Position numbers and translations under genes: made by a program. This document shows, piece after piece, positions 41,731 to 50,492 of a stretch of DNA of 52,549 nucleotides (position 1 is the first letter of the stretch; the number at the start of each line of letters is the position of its first letter). This stretch comes from JALZAH01 sp051000755. GTDB taxonomy: Bacteria; Actinomycetota; Acidimicrobiia; Acidimicrobiales; Palsa-688. The notes under the pieces are model-generated. The model saw nothing but the letters and a program-made list of their open reading frames with translations, did no database searches and was not told the DNA's origin. The stretch is taken from NCBI GenBank assembly GCA_051000755.1, contig JBPCNZ010000119.1, forward strand, positions 1 through 52,549, read 5' to 3'.

Positions 41731-43260
41731 ATGGCCGCCCCCGAGCGAGTCTCTGTCGCAGGAGCCGATCGTGCTGCGCTACCGATGGACACGCGCGCCG
41801 GCGACGTCGACCCCGGGACGCGTACGACGATCACCGTCTACCTCCGGCCCGCGGCGGTCGTCGAGCCGGGCGATCAACCACTCAGCCGGGACGAGTTCGC
41901 CGCTCGGCACAGCAGCCGGATCGAGGACGTCCAGGCCGTCGAGGCATTCGCGTCGGAGTTCGGTCTGACCGTGACCGCGATTGACCGCACCCGACGGGCC
42001 GTCGTGCTGGAGGGGACGCTGGATGACCTGGCCCGGGCGTTCGACGCCCAAATGGCCCTCTACGCAGCGGACGACGGCACGACGTACCGGGCCCAGCAGG
42101 GAGCGCTCTCGGTGCCCGCCGATCTCGGTGCGGTGATCACCGGGGTGTTCGGGATGGACGAACGAGCCCAGGCCCGCGCCCAGTTCCGCCGGCTCCAGGC
42201 CGCGGCCGGGACCGCCGGATACTCACCGGTGGCGGTGGCCGATGCCTACGGATATCCGGCCGGCACGGACGGCACCGGGCAAGCGGTGGGGCTGATCGAG
42301 CTCGGCGGCGGGTTCCGCGCCGAGGACCTCAGCGCCTACTTCACCGGGCTCGGGGTGGCCTCGCCATCGGTCACCGCCGTCGGCGTCGATGGCGGGGCCA
42401 ACAGCCCTGGCGCGGCCAACGGTCCCGACGGCGAGGTCATGCTCGACATCGAGGTGGTGGGCGCCATCGCCCCCCGGGCCCGCATCTACGTCTACTTCGC
42501 CCCCAACACGGATCAGGGCTTCATCGACGCGGTGTCCACCGCGGTGCACGACACGACCAACACCCCCTCCGTGGTGTCCATCAGCTGGGGTGGCCCGGAG
42601 AGCACGTGGACGGCCCAGGCCATGCAGCAGATGGAACAGGTGTTCATCGAAGCCGCCGCCCTGGGCGTGACGGTGACCGTTGCTGCCGGCGACGGCGGCT
42701 CCACCGACGGGGCGACCGACGGGGCCCAGCACGTCGACTTTCCCGCCTCCGCACCCCACAGCCTGGCCTGTGGCGGGACCAGCCTGGCCCTGTCGGGGAC
42801 CGCCGTGTCGTCGGAGACCGTATGGAACGACCTGGCAAGCGGCCATGGCGCCACCGGCGGGGGAGTGAGCGATCAGTTCCAGCTCCCGGCCTACCAGACC
42901 TCGGCGAAGGTGCCCCCATCGGCCAACCCCGGGGGCCACGTCGGGCGGGGCGTGCCCGACGTGGCCGGTGACGCCGACCCCCAGACCGGCTATACCGTGC
43001 GCGTCGACGGTCAGGACACCGTCATCGGCGGCACCAGCGCGGTGGCGCCCCTCTGGGCCGCCCTGGTGGCCCGGCTCAACCAGGCCCTCGGCCGGAAGGT
43101 CGGCGACCTGCATCCCGCTCTCTACGGCGCCCCCGGGGCGTTCCGGGACATCACCTCCGGCTCGAATGGCGCCTACCAGGCCGGCGGGGGCTGGGACGCC
43201 TGCACCGGGCTCGGATCCCCCGACGGGACCGCCCTGCTGGCGGCCCTCAAGAACGGCTGA
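41731..43260 (+). CDS. S53 family serine-carboxyl peptidase (sedolisin/kumamolisin-like)
   Basis: Acid-active endopeptidase of 509 residues with N-terminal pro-domain (about residues 30-150, including LSRDEFAARH and VVLEGTLDDLARAF). The catalytic set is Glu235 and Asp239 in DGEVMLDIEV, oxyanion Asp321 in AAGDGGS, and nucleophile Ser436 in GGTSAVAP. The calcium-site region FRDITSGSNGAYQAGGGWDACTGLGSP is present at the C-terminus. There is no signal peptide, as in bacterial kumamolisins. ATG 41731 has GAGGAGG 6 nt upstream. It begins 34 nt after hutI and may feed peptides or histidine, though this link is only positional. Confidence 0.93.
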   Translation: MAAPERVSVAGADRAALPMDTRAGDVDPGTRTTITVYLRPAAVVEPGDQPLSRDEFAARHSSRIEDVQAVEAFASEFGLTVTAIDRTRRAVVLEGTLDDLARAFDAQMALYAADDGTTYRAQQGALSVPADLGAVITGVFGMDERAQARAQFRRLQAAAGTAGYSPVAVADAYGYPAGTDGTGQAVGLIELGGGFRAEDLSAYFTGLGVASPSVTAVGVDGGANSPGAANGPDGEVMLDIEVVGAIAPRARIYVYFAPNTDQGFIDAVSTAVHDTTNTPSVVSISWGGPESTWTAQAMQQMEQVFIEAAALGVTVTVAAGDGGSTDGATDGAQHVDFPASAPHSLACGGTSLALSGTAVSSETVWNDLASGHGATGGGVSDQFQLPAYQTSAKVPPSANPGGHVGRGVPDVAGDADPQTGYTVRVDGQDTVIGGTSAVAPLWAALVARLNQALGRKVGDLHPALYGAPGAFRDITSGSNGAYQAGGGWDACTGLGSPDGTALLAALKNG

Positions 43261-43322
43261 ACCGGGTCGCGTCCCTGCCGGACGGGCCAGATCGCAGAAC
43301 CCTCGTACCAGGGACTCGTCGC

Positions 43323-43328
43323 TAGAGT
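43323..43328 (+). promoter_or_regulatory. Candidate leaderless -10 for the DMT transporter
   Basis: TAGAGT is followed by 6 nt and the second of two adjacent ATG codons (43335), or 3 nt and the first (43332). The 6-nt spacing matches other leaderless candidates in this window and favours the second ATG. Confidence 0.38.
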
Positions 43329-43331
43329 CGC

Positions 43332-44282
43332 ATGATGGGCAAAGCCATCATCCTCGCCGTGGCTGCCAGCCTGTTCACCGCCGTGTCGTCCATCTGTCAG
43401 CGACGCGGCGCCAGCGGGGTGCCCGGGGGGGAGGGCTTCAGCGTGAAGCTGATCCTTCACCTGATGGGGGAGCCCATCTGGCTTCTGGGAGTCGGAAGCA
43501 TGGTGGTCGGTTTCGCCTGCCAGGCGACGGCCCTGCATTTCGGCAGCCTGGCCCTCGTCCAGCCCATCCTGGCCTCCGAGCTTCTGTTCGTCTTCGCCTA
43601 TCTGGCGGTGGCCAGCCGCCGCCGGGTTCGGCCCACCGATTGGCTGACCGCAGCCGCCATGGCCGCCGGGCTGGGGGTGTTCCTCTTCACGGCCTCACCG
43701 TCGGGCGGCCAGCCGGAGGCGGCGGCCACCCTGTGGGTGCTGGCCGGGCTCTCCGGCCTGGGGCTGGTCATGATCATCGCGGTGGCGGCCTTCACCCCGC
43801 TTCGCCGCGGGACCCGGCCGTCAGCTGCCCGCCGGGCCGGCATGCTCGGCGTGGCCACCGGCGTCTCGTGGGGGTTCCTTGCGGCGGTGATCAAGGAACT
43901 GGGTTCGCACACCAGTGGCGGTGTGTCCGGCATCTTCTCGACCTGGTCCCTCTATGTCCTCGTTGGCGTCGGGGCGGCATCGATGATCCTGTCGTCGAAC
44001 GCCCTTCGGGCCGGTCCCCTGGCCGCCTCCCAACCTGGCTTCACCATCGTGGACCCTCTCGTCGCCAGTCTCCTCGGCGTCTTCATCTTCAAGGAACGCC
44101 TGCGCCTGGGGCCCAGCGAGATCGTCATCGAGGTCATCGCCCTGGCCGTGCTGGCCTTCGGTGTCTTCGCTCTCAGCCACAGTGGCTTGATCCACGAGGA
44201 GCACCCCGGCAGCGAGGACGTGTCGCCGAAGGCGACGTCGTTCCTCGGGCAGGGGAGTCAGACGGCCGACGGAGCGGGCTGA
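43332..44282 (+). CDS. DMT superfamily membrane transporter
   Basis: Integral membrane protein of 316 residues with about nine to ten hydrophobic segments in two EamA/NIPA-like halves. It has GFACQATALHFGSLALVQPILASELLFVF in the first half and the parallel AGPLAASQPGFTIVDPLVASLLGVFIFKERL in the second. Both contain the typical Pro-Ile/Leu and Glu-Arg elements. Possible substrates include metal ions or small metabolites; none can be chosen. The start is 43332 or 43335. The C-terminal 30 residues are polar and cytoplasmic. Only 4 nt separate it from the convergent aminotransferase. Confidence 0.85.
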   Translation: MMGKAIILAVAASLFTAVSSICQRRGASGVPGGEGFSVKLILHLMGEPIWLLGVGSMVVGFACQATALHFGSLALVQPILASELLFVFAYLAVASRRRVRPTDWLTAAAMAAGLGVFLFTASPSGGQPEAAATLWVLAGLSGLGLVMIIAVAAFTPLRRGTRPSAARRAGMLGVATGVSWGFLAAVIKELGSHTSGGVSGIFSTWSLYVLVGVGAASMILSSNALRAGPLAASQPGFTIVDPLVASLLGVFIFKERLRLGPSEIVIEVIALAVLAFGVFALSHSGLIHEEHPGSEDVSPKATSFLGQGSQTADGAG

Positions 44283-44286
44283 TTGT

Positions 44287-45672
44287 TCAGTCCCTGTCGC
44301 GATGCATCGCCCCTCGGGCCATGCTTCGGCCGAAGTCGACGTAGAAGCCGGCTCCACCGTGGGCGTCGTCAAGGACCTCCTCGAGGGCATCGACGAACTG
44401 GTTGACCTCGTCCTCGCCGGCGATGAGCGGCGGCAGAAGCTTCACGATGTTCACGTTGTCGGCGGCCACCTGGGTGAGGATGTGGTGTCGTTGGAAGAGG
44501 GGGACCACGATCAGCTGGGAGAACAGTCCGGGACGGATCCGTTCGAGCGCGTTCCATCGCAGACGAAGAGGCCGTGACGTCGGCTTGCCGAACTCCAGGC
44601 CGATCATCAGGCCCTTGCCTCGAACCTCGTGGAGCAGCTCATACCGATCCACCAGTGGCTCGAGGGCCTTGGTGAACAGGTCCCCGGTGCGCCGGGCCCG
44701 GTCGACGATGTCCTCGTCGTCGAAGACCGCCAAGGTGGCCAGGCCTGCGACCATGGCCAGGGCATTGCTGCCGAAGGTGGACGAGTGGACCAGGGCCCGG
44801 TCCATGGAGCTGTAGACGCTCTCGGAGACCTTCTCGCTGCACAACATGGCCCCGACCGGCACGTAACCACCAGAAAGCGCCTTTGACACGGTGATGATGT
44901 CCGGTCGTAGGCCCCAATGCTCATGGCAGAAGAACCGACCGGTGCGCCCCAGCCCGGTCTGGACCTCATCGGCGACAAAGAGCGTGCCGTGGTGCCGACA
45001 CAGCTCCTGGGTCGCCGCCCAGTAGTCGTCGGGCGCCTCGTTGACGCCTTTTCCCTGGATCGGCTCGAAGACGTAGGCGGCAACATCGCCGAGGCGCAAC
45101 TCACGTTCCAGCCCGTCGAGGTCGCCGATCTCAACGGCGTCGCAGTCCGGGAGAAACGGACCGAAGCCCGAGCGAAACTCCTTGCCCCCGTTGAGGGCCA
45201 GGGCGCCGGTGGTCAGGCCGTGGTAGGCGTGATCGCAGTACAGGACTCGGGGGCGCCGGGTGGCGTGACGGGCGAACTTGATGGCCGCCTCGATCGCCTC
45301 GGCGCCGGAGTTACAGAAGAACACCCTGCGGATGTCGGCATGTGACCGGCGCACCAGTTGCTCGGCCAGGAGCCCGGGCAGCAAGGCGCAGTCCATCTGC
45401 ACCAGGTTTGGCAGGTCGGCGTCGATCGCATCGTGGAGGGCCCGCTTGACGACGGGATGGCTTCGGCCAAGGGCATAGACGCCGAACCCGGCCAGGAAGT
45501 CCAGATAGCGCTGACCGTCGGCGTCGTAGAGGTAGCAGCCCTCCCCTCGGACATAGAAGCGATCGAACCCGATCGTCTTGAGGACCTGGGCCATCTTGGG
45601 GTTGAGGTAGTGGTTGTGGAGGCGGAAGTTCTCGCCGTGCCGCTCCTCGACCACCTTCATCACGCTGAACAT
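44287..45672 (-). CDS. Class III PLP-dependent aminotransferase
   Basis: Fold-type I aminotransferase of 461 residues related to ornithine, acetylornithine and 4-aminobutyrate aminotransferases. FFCNSGAEAIEAAIKFAR is the PLP phosphate-binding region, LFVADEVQTGLGRTGRFF holds the PLP-nitrogen Asp, and ITVSKALSGGYVPVGA carries the Schiff-base lysine. HSSTFGSNALAMVAGLATL is the partner loop. The start is ATG 45672 (MFSVMKVVEERHG). A long upstream open frame over the lipoprotein gene is antisense noise. Substrate cannot be inferred from neighbours. Confidence 0.92.
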   Translation of the reverse strand: MFSVMKVVEERHGENFRLHNHYLNPKMAQVLKTIGFDRFYVRGEGCYLYDADGQRYLDFLAGFGVYALGRSHPVVKRALHDAIDADLPNLVQMDCALLPGLLAEQLVRRSHADIRRVFFCNSGAEAIEAAIKFARHATRRPRVLYCDHAYHGLTTGALALNGGKEFRSGFGPFLPDCDAVEIGDLDGLERELRLGDVAAYVFEPIQGKGVNEAPDDYWAATQELCRHHGTLFVADEVQTGLGRTGRFFCHEHWGLRPDIITVSKALSGGYVPVGAMLCSEKVSESVYSSMDRALVHSSTFGSNALAMVAGLATLAVFDDEDIVDRARRTGDLFTKALEPLVDRYELLHEVRGKGLMIGLEFGKPTSRPLRLRWNALERIRPGLFSQLIVVPLFQRHHILTQVAADNVNIVKLLPPLIAGEDEVNQFVDALEEVLDDAHGGAGFYVDFGRSMARGAMHRDRD

Positions 45673-45769
45673 CCTGGGCCACCCTTCGGGACAGCACGCT
45701 CGTCTTTCACCAAAGGTTAGCGGTGCGAATGGTCCCCCACGGTTGCTCCGGTGAGCGAGGATGCCTCCC

Positions 45770-47139
45770 ATGAGTCGTGGAGCGGTGCGGACCGCCCTGT
45801 CGCTGGTCCTTTCGGTCCTGCTGGTGGGCTGCGGCTCCTCGGTCAGGGCCCGGTCCCACCCACCCACCTGGTTCCGACGTCCCAGACGACCACACCGGAG
45901 CCGATCAGGCCTCTCTGGGCCGCTCCCCTGGACCGGGCCGCGGTGTACGCCACGCCGGTGATGGCCATGGGACGGGTGTATGTGGCCACCGAGGCGGACG
46001 ACGTCTATGCCCTCGACGCCCAAGACGGCCACGTGCTGTGGCACGCCAACGTCGGCTCGCCGCTCACCGACGTAGCCACCACAGCCGGCTGCGGCAACAT
46101 CGACCCGCTGGGCATCACCAGCAGGCCCGTGTTCGACCCGGCCACTGCCACTCTCTACGTACTCGGTGAGACCAGCACCGGCGGCGCCTCGCCCACCGTC
46201 CACCGCCAGTTGGTGGGGTTCGACGCCTCCACCGGCAAGGTCGTCCGATCCGCCGATGCCGACCCCACCGGCGGAGGTGACGATCCAGTCGATCTTCAGC
46301 AGCGGGCCGACCTGGCGCTGGCCGGCGGCAGGGTGTATGTCGGCTTCGGGGGGCTCTTCGGTGACTGCGGCCACTATCACGGTTGGATGGTCGGAGTGAG
46401 CGAGAGCGTCGGGCCGGCCAACGTCGAGTTCAACGTGACTCCGGGCCACGAGGGCGGAGCGGTGTGGGAGCCGGGCGGCCCGGCCATCGACGCGGCGGGC
46501 GACCTGTACATCACCACCGGCAATCGGAACCACCCCCGGGATCCCAACGTGAAGGACGCCGAGAGCGTCGTGAAGCTGTCGCCCACGCTGGTCGAGGAGG
46601 CCGCCTTCACCGATCCCGCCGCGACCGGCGACGGGGATCTCGGTACCGACAGCCCAACCCTGCTGCCCAACGGCACCCTCTTCGCCGTAGGCAAGAGCGA
46701 CATCGGGTACGTTCTGCGGCAGTCCGATCTGACATTGGTGGCCCGGATCCCGGGCGTGTGCGGGAGCGACCCCGTCGGGAGCAACGCCTTCGACACCGCA
46801 ACCGACACCCTCTATGTGCCCTGCCGGGACGGTGGCATCCAAGAGGTCGACCTGGCCCGAAATCAGCTGGGCTGGCATCATGGGGAGGTCAACGGCTCCC
46901 CGGTCCTGGCGGCCGGTTCGCTGTGGGCCCTCCACTACGGCGACGGCACTTTGCAGGTCCTCGACCCGGCCACGGGCGACGTGAAGAAGGCGGCACAGGT
47001 CGGGGCGGTTCCCACCTTTTCCACACCCTCCGTCGCCGACGGCCTGGTGCTGGTCGGAACGACCTCGGGGGTGAAGGCTTTCCGCGGACGAAGGCGCGGC
47101 ATAGGATGCCGCGGTACCGACGCTCGGGGGAAGCCGTGA
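45770..47139 (+). CDS. PQQ-type beta-propeller lipoprotein, N-terminal frameshift
   Basis: ATG 45770 starts a lipoprotein signal peptide with lipobox LLVGC (Cys21 at 45830-45832). That frame soon degenerates. From about 45841 a second frame carries the mature protein: PPTHLVPTSQTTTPEP, then repeated propeller blades such as GRVYVATEADDVYALDAQDGHVLWHANVG and GNLYITTGN-like segments, to the stop at 47139. One base missing from the GG at 45841-45842 would fuse them into a normal protein of about 456 residues. The stop overlaps the next start as GTGA. Likely a surface-anchored beta-propeller; no quinone-enzyme catalytic residues were recognised. Confidence 0.72.
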
Positions 47140-48197
47140 TCGACAATCCGTATTACAGCCATGAGTTCCACGGCGACTACGACCTGATCAGCATCGGGCA
47201 GCTGGATCTGGAGGAGGGTGGGTCCATCCCGGACTGCCAGCTCGCGGTGGCGACGTTCGGTGAGCTCAACGAGGCCAGGGACAACGCCATCCTGATCACC
47301 AGCTGGTACTCCGGGACCCACCAGATCTGGCGCGACACCTACATCGGGCCCGACCACGCACTGAACCCCGAGCGTTACTTCATCGTCGCCATCGACCAGA
47401 TCGGCAGCGGCCTGTCGACGTCTCCGCACAACGCCGACGGGCCCAACGCGGCACTGGCGATGTCGAAGTTCCCGAAGGTGCGCATCGGCGATGATGTCGT
47501 TGCCCAGGAGCGGCTCCTGCGGGACCACTTCGGCATCGAGACCCTGGCTCTGGTCGTCGGGGGGTCGATGGGCGCCCAGCAAACCTACGAGTGGGCGGTC
47601 CGCTTTCCCAGCAAGGTCTTGCGGGCCGCGCCCATCGCCGGCACGGCGCAGAACACCCCCCATGACTTCCTCCTCGCCCAGACGATGAGGGAGGCGTTCA
47701 TGTCCGATCCTGGTTGGGATGGCGGGGAATACAAGACCACCGGTGACGTCGTTGACGGCATCGTCCGCCAGGCTCACATCTGGGCCGTCGTGGGGTTCTC
47801 GACGGAGTTCTGGAAGCAGGAGGTCTGGAGGGCTTTGGACTTCGACTCGAGGGAGTCTTTCCTTGCCGGTTTCCTCGAGCCGTACTTCACCGCCATGGAC
47901 CCCAACGACCTGCTGTGCCAGTCGTGGAAGTGGCAGCGCGGCGACGTGGCCCGCCACACCGGCGGCGACCTTGCGGCCGCCCTCGGGCGGATCACCGCCA
48001 AGACCTTCGTCATGCCCATCGACGAGGACCTGCTCTTCCCCGTCCGGGACTGCGAGCCCGAACAGGCGATGATCCCCCACAGCGAGCTTCGCGTCGTCAA
48101 CGATGTCCTGGGCCACCTGGGGCTCTTCGGGGTGGCGCCGACCTACATGCCCCAGATCGATCAGCACCTCGGCGACCTGTTGGCCACGACGCTCTGA
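47136..48197 (+). CDS. Alpha/beta hydrolase of the homoserine O-acetyltransferase (MetX) family
   Basis: A 353-residue alpha/beta-fold protein. The nucleophile elbow is VVGGSMGAQQTYEWAVRFP (Ser), the acid is probably Asp in MPIDEDLLFP, and the His is in LGHLGLFG. DQIGSGLSTSPHN resembles the oxyanion region of MetX, but true MetX reads more like GSTGPSS there. It is therefore probably an acyltransferase or hydrolase relative rather than the methionine enzyme itself. GTG 47136 overlaps the lipoprotein stop. Confidence 0.82.
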   Translation: MIDNPYYSHEFHGDYDLISIGQLDLEEGGSIPDCQLAVATFGELNEARDNAILITSWYSGTHQIWRDTYIGPDHALNPERYFIVAIDQIGSGLSTSPHNADGPNAALAMSKFPKVRIGDDVVAQERLLRDHFGIETLALVVGGSMGAQQTYEWAVRFPSKVLRAAPIAGTAQNTPHDFLLAQTMREAFMSDPGWDGGEYKTTGDVVDGIVRQAHIWAVVGFSTEFWKQEVWRALDFDSRESFLAGFLEPYFTAMDPNDLLCQSWKWQRGDVARHTGGDLAAALGRITAKTFVMPIDEDLLFPVRDCEPEQAMIPHSELRVVNDVLGHLGLFGVAPTYMPQIDQHLGDLLATTL

Positions 48198-48305
48198 CAA
48201 CGACTACGAAGGCTTCGTGTTCGACCGGGCCACGTGAACCCGCGGACTCGCAGGTCCCGCTGAAGCATCCACCCTGACGGTCGGGTTGGATGCAACGATG
48301 GAGAC

Positions 48306-48896
48306 GTGCCGAGCGAGGCTGTCGGTGAGTTGGGGACGGAGGGGATCGTCACGGATGCAAGAGCTGAGGCCGGCCTTATAGTCGCGCGAGCCCACAGCCA
48401 GGCCCGAGCCACCCTCGAGGAGGCCGACCAGCTCGCTCGCGAGGTGCACGTCGCGGCCCATGTGGTGCGACAAGAGACGGCGGCCGCGGCGAACATGGCC
48501 GTGGCTGAAGCGCAGGGAACCCTGACGGAGGTCGAGAGGCTCCGCCAAGACCTCAGGCGGCGCTCTGCGTTGTTGCAACGGCAGGAAGTCGTCCTCTGCA
48601 CCATCCTCGAGCGGCTCATCACCGACCGGGCCCGTACCGATCGGATCATCTCGGAGGCCACTCGACCCGGCTCGTCCCTCCTGGGCGGTGGCCAGGTGGG
48701 AGCATCCCCGCCGACGGCGGGCCGGCCCCATCGTCGTGCGCCCTCCCTGTCCACGGGTGACGCCGGCGTCGTCGGCGGGATCATCCGACGCCTGCGCCGG
48801 GCGGTGAGTGTCGAGGTGGGCTTCTCCACCGGTGCCACAAGGGAGTCGGTCGATGCTCATCTCCTCCTCCGCGTGGCGCGCTTTCGAGCCCCGTAA
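48306..48896 (+). CDS. Helical hypothetical protein
   Basis: A 196-residue protein starting at GTG 48306. Residues 18-115 are strongly helical and alanine/glutamate-rich (ARATLEEADQLAREVHVAAHVV, TEVERLRQDLRRRSALLQRQE), suggesting a coiled coil. The rest is a low-complexity linker and a basic tail. No signal peptide or catalytic motif is visible. It slightly recalls DivIVA-like helical proteins but lacks their N-terminal motif. The frame is real-looking because of its codon pattern and the lack of a better opposite frame. The 108 nt before it contain nothing I recognise. Confidence 0.6.
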   Translation: MPSEAVGELGTEGIVTDARAEAGLIVARAHSQARATLEEADQLAREVHVAAHVVRQETAAAANMAVAEAQGTLTEVERLRQDLRRRSALLQRQEVVLCTILERLITDRARTDRIISEATRPGSSLLGGGQVGASPPTAGRPHRRAPSLSTGDAGVVGGIIRRLRRAVSVEVGFSTGATRESVDAHLLLRVARFRAP

Positions 48897-49002
48897 GCGT
48901 CTCTGCGGAAAACATCGCCTCCTCCACTGGCGACCGATGAGATCGGGGCGGGGCCGTCGTCATACTGGAGTTGCCATACGAGGAACGATGGAGGTTGTGT
49001 CG

Positions 49003-50118
49003 ATGAGCGCGGTTCGGGTGCTGGTTGGTACACGCAAAGGCGCATTCGTCCTGACGGCGGACGGCAGCCGGACCAACTGGACGGTCACCGGTCCCCATTT
49101 CGGCGGATGGGAGATCTACCACGTCAAAGGATCCCCGATCGACCCCGACCGCATCTACGCGTCCCAGAGCACCGGCTGGTTCGGCCAGATCATCCAGCGC
49201 TCCGACGACGGTGGGCGTAGCTGGAACCCGGTCGGCAACCAGTTCCTCTACGACGGGGTTCCGGGAACCCATCAGTGGTATGACGGCACGCCCCACCCCT
49301 GGGAGTTCGCCCGGGTCTGGCACCTGGAGCCGTCGCTCAGCGATCCCGACACGGTGTACGCCGGGGTGGAGGACGCAGCTCTGTTCCGCTCCCGCGACGG
49401 TGGCATGGAATGGGAGGAACTGTCCGGATTGCGCGGCCACGACACGGGGGCGCGATGGCAACCGGGCGCAGGGGGCATGTGCCTGCACACCATCCTGCTG
49501 GATCCGACAGATCCCGAACGGATGCTGATCGCCATCTCGGCCGCGGGCGCCTTTCGGACCTCGGATGGCGGTCGAACCTGGGAGCCGGCCAACCGTGGCC
49601 TCCACTCCGAGGGCATTGGAGATCCGGAGGCCGAGGTGGGTCACTGTGTGCACCATGTGGCCATGCACCCGTCCCGACCGAACATCCTGTTCATGCAGAA
49701 GCACTGGGACGTCTTGCGCAGCGACGACGGGGGTGGGTCGTGGCGGGAGGTGAGCGGAAACCTGCCCAGTGATTTCGGTTTTCCGATCGACGTGCACCCC
49801 CATGAGCCGGAAACGGTCTATGTGGTGCCGATCAAGAGCGACTCTGAGCACTACCCGCCGGATGGCAAGCTGCGGGTGTATCGCAGTCGGACCGGGGGAG
49901 ATGAGTGGGAGGCGCTCACCGCAGGCCTCCCGCAGCGGCACTGCTACGTCAACGTCCTGCGTGACGCTCTGTCCGTCGATGCTCTCCAGCCGGCAGGTGT
50001 CTATTTCGGCACGACCGGCGGTCAGGTGTACGCCTCGGCTGACTCGGGTGACAACTGGTCGCCGATCGTCCGGGACCTACCGGCGGTCCTTTCGGTCGAG
50101 GTCCAGACCCTCCCATGA
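49003..50118 (+). CDS. BNR/sortilin-type beta-propeller protein
   Basis: A 371-residue cytoplasmic beta-propeller with several Asp-box repeats (SDDGGRSWNPV, SRDGGMEWEEL, TSDGGRTWEPA, SDDGGGSWREV, SADSGDNWSPI). It starts VRVLVGTRKGAFVLTADGSRTNW, with no signal peptide. Sialidase-like catalytic residues were not recognised, so it may be a binding scaffold or glycosidase-like enzyme. ATG 49003 has GGAGG 8 nt upstream; ATG 48988 is an alternative. The last codon overlaps the MoaD-like gene by 4 nt. Confidence 0.85.
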   Translation: MSAVRVLVGTRKGAFVLTADGSRTNWTVTGPHFGGWEIYHVKGSPIDPDRIYASQSTGWFGQIIQRSDDGGRSWNPVGNQFLYDGVPGTHQWYDGTPHPWEFARVWHLEPSLSDPDTVYAGVEDAALFRSRDGGMEWEELSGLRGHDTGARWQPGAGGMCLHTILLDPTDPERMLIAISAAGAFRTSDGGRTWEPANRGLHSEGIGDPEAEVGHCVHHVAMHPSRPNILFMQKHWDVLRSDDGGGSWREVSGNLPSDFGFPIDVHPHEPETVYVVPIKSDSEHYPPDGKLRVYRSRTGGDEWEALTAGLPQRHCYVNVLRDALSVDALQPAGVYFGTTGGQVYASADSGDNWSPIVRDLPAVLSVEVQTLP

Positions 50119-50411
50119 TTCGGGTCGTGCTCCCCGCCCACCTGCGCACCTTGGCCAACGTCAAAGGCGAAGTCATGCTGGACGTCGCCGCCCCCGTGAC
50201 GCAGCATTCGGTCCTCGACGCCCTCGAGCAGCGCTACCCGATGCTGCAAGGGACCATCCGCGATCAGGTCACGAGACGACGCCGGGCGTTCGTACGGCTC
50301 TTCGCAGGGATGGACGACCTGTCCCACGAATTGCCCGAGGCGTCGTTGCCGGACGCGGTGGTCAGCGGGAGCGAACCGCTTGTGGTCATCGGCGCCATGG
50401 CGGGAGGCTGA
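50115..50411 (+). CDS. MoaD/ThiS-like sulfur-carrier-fold protein
   Basis: A 98-residue ubiquitin-like protein ending Gly-Gly (IGAMAGG) immediately before the stop, the form needed for adenylation and thiocarboxylation. IRVVLPAHLRTLANVKGEV begins like MoaD. It is the second such carrier in the window after CysO, but it lies apart from any cysteine, thiamine or molybdopterin gene. ATG 50115 overlaps the BNR-propeller stop, so the two proteins are made together, probably as partners. Confidence 0.87.
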   Translation: MIRVVLPAHLRTLANVKGEVMLDVAAPVTQHSVLDALEQRYPMLQGTIRDQVTRRRRAFVRLFAGMDDLSHELPEASLPDAVVSGSEPLVVIGAMAGG

Positions 50412-50492
50412 GCGAGCTCTACCCGAGGATGGAGCCCAGAATCTATCTCCGGGTGGATGCGCACCCCGGCCCTGGTTCTCATGATGGGGAGC

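Noticed and set aside
45673..46935. Minus-strand extension of the aminotransferase frame
   Set aside because: It runs antisense to the lipoprotein gene; the aminotransferase family start is at ATG 45672.
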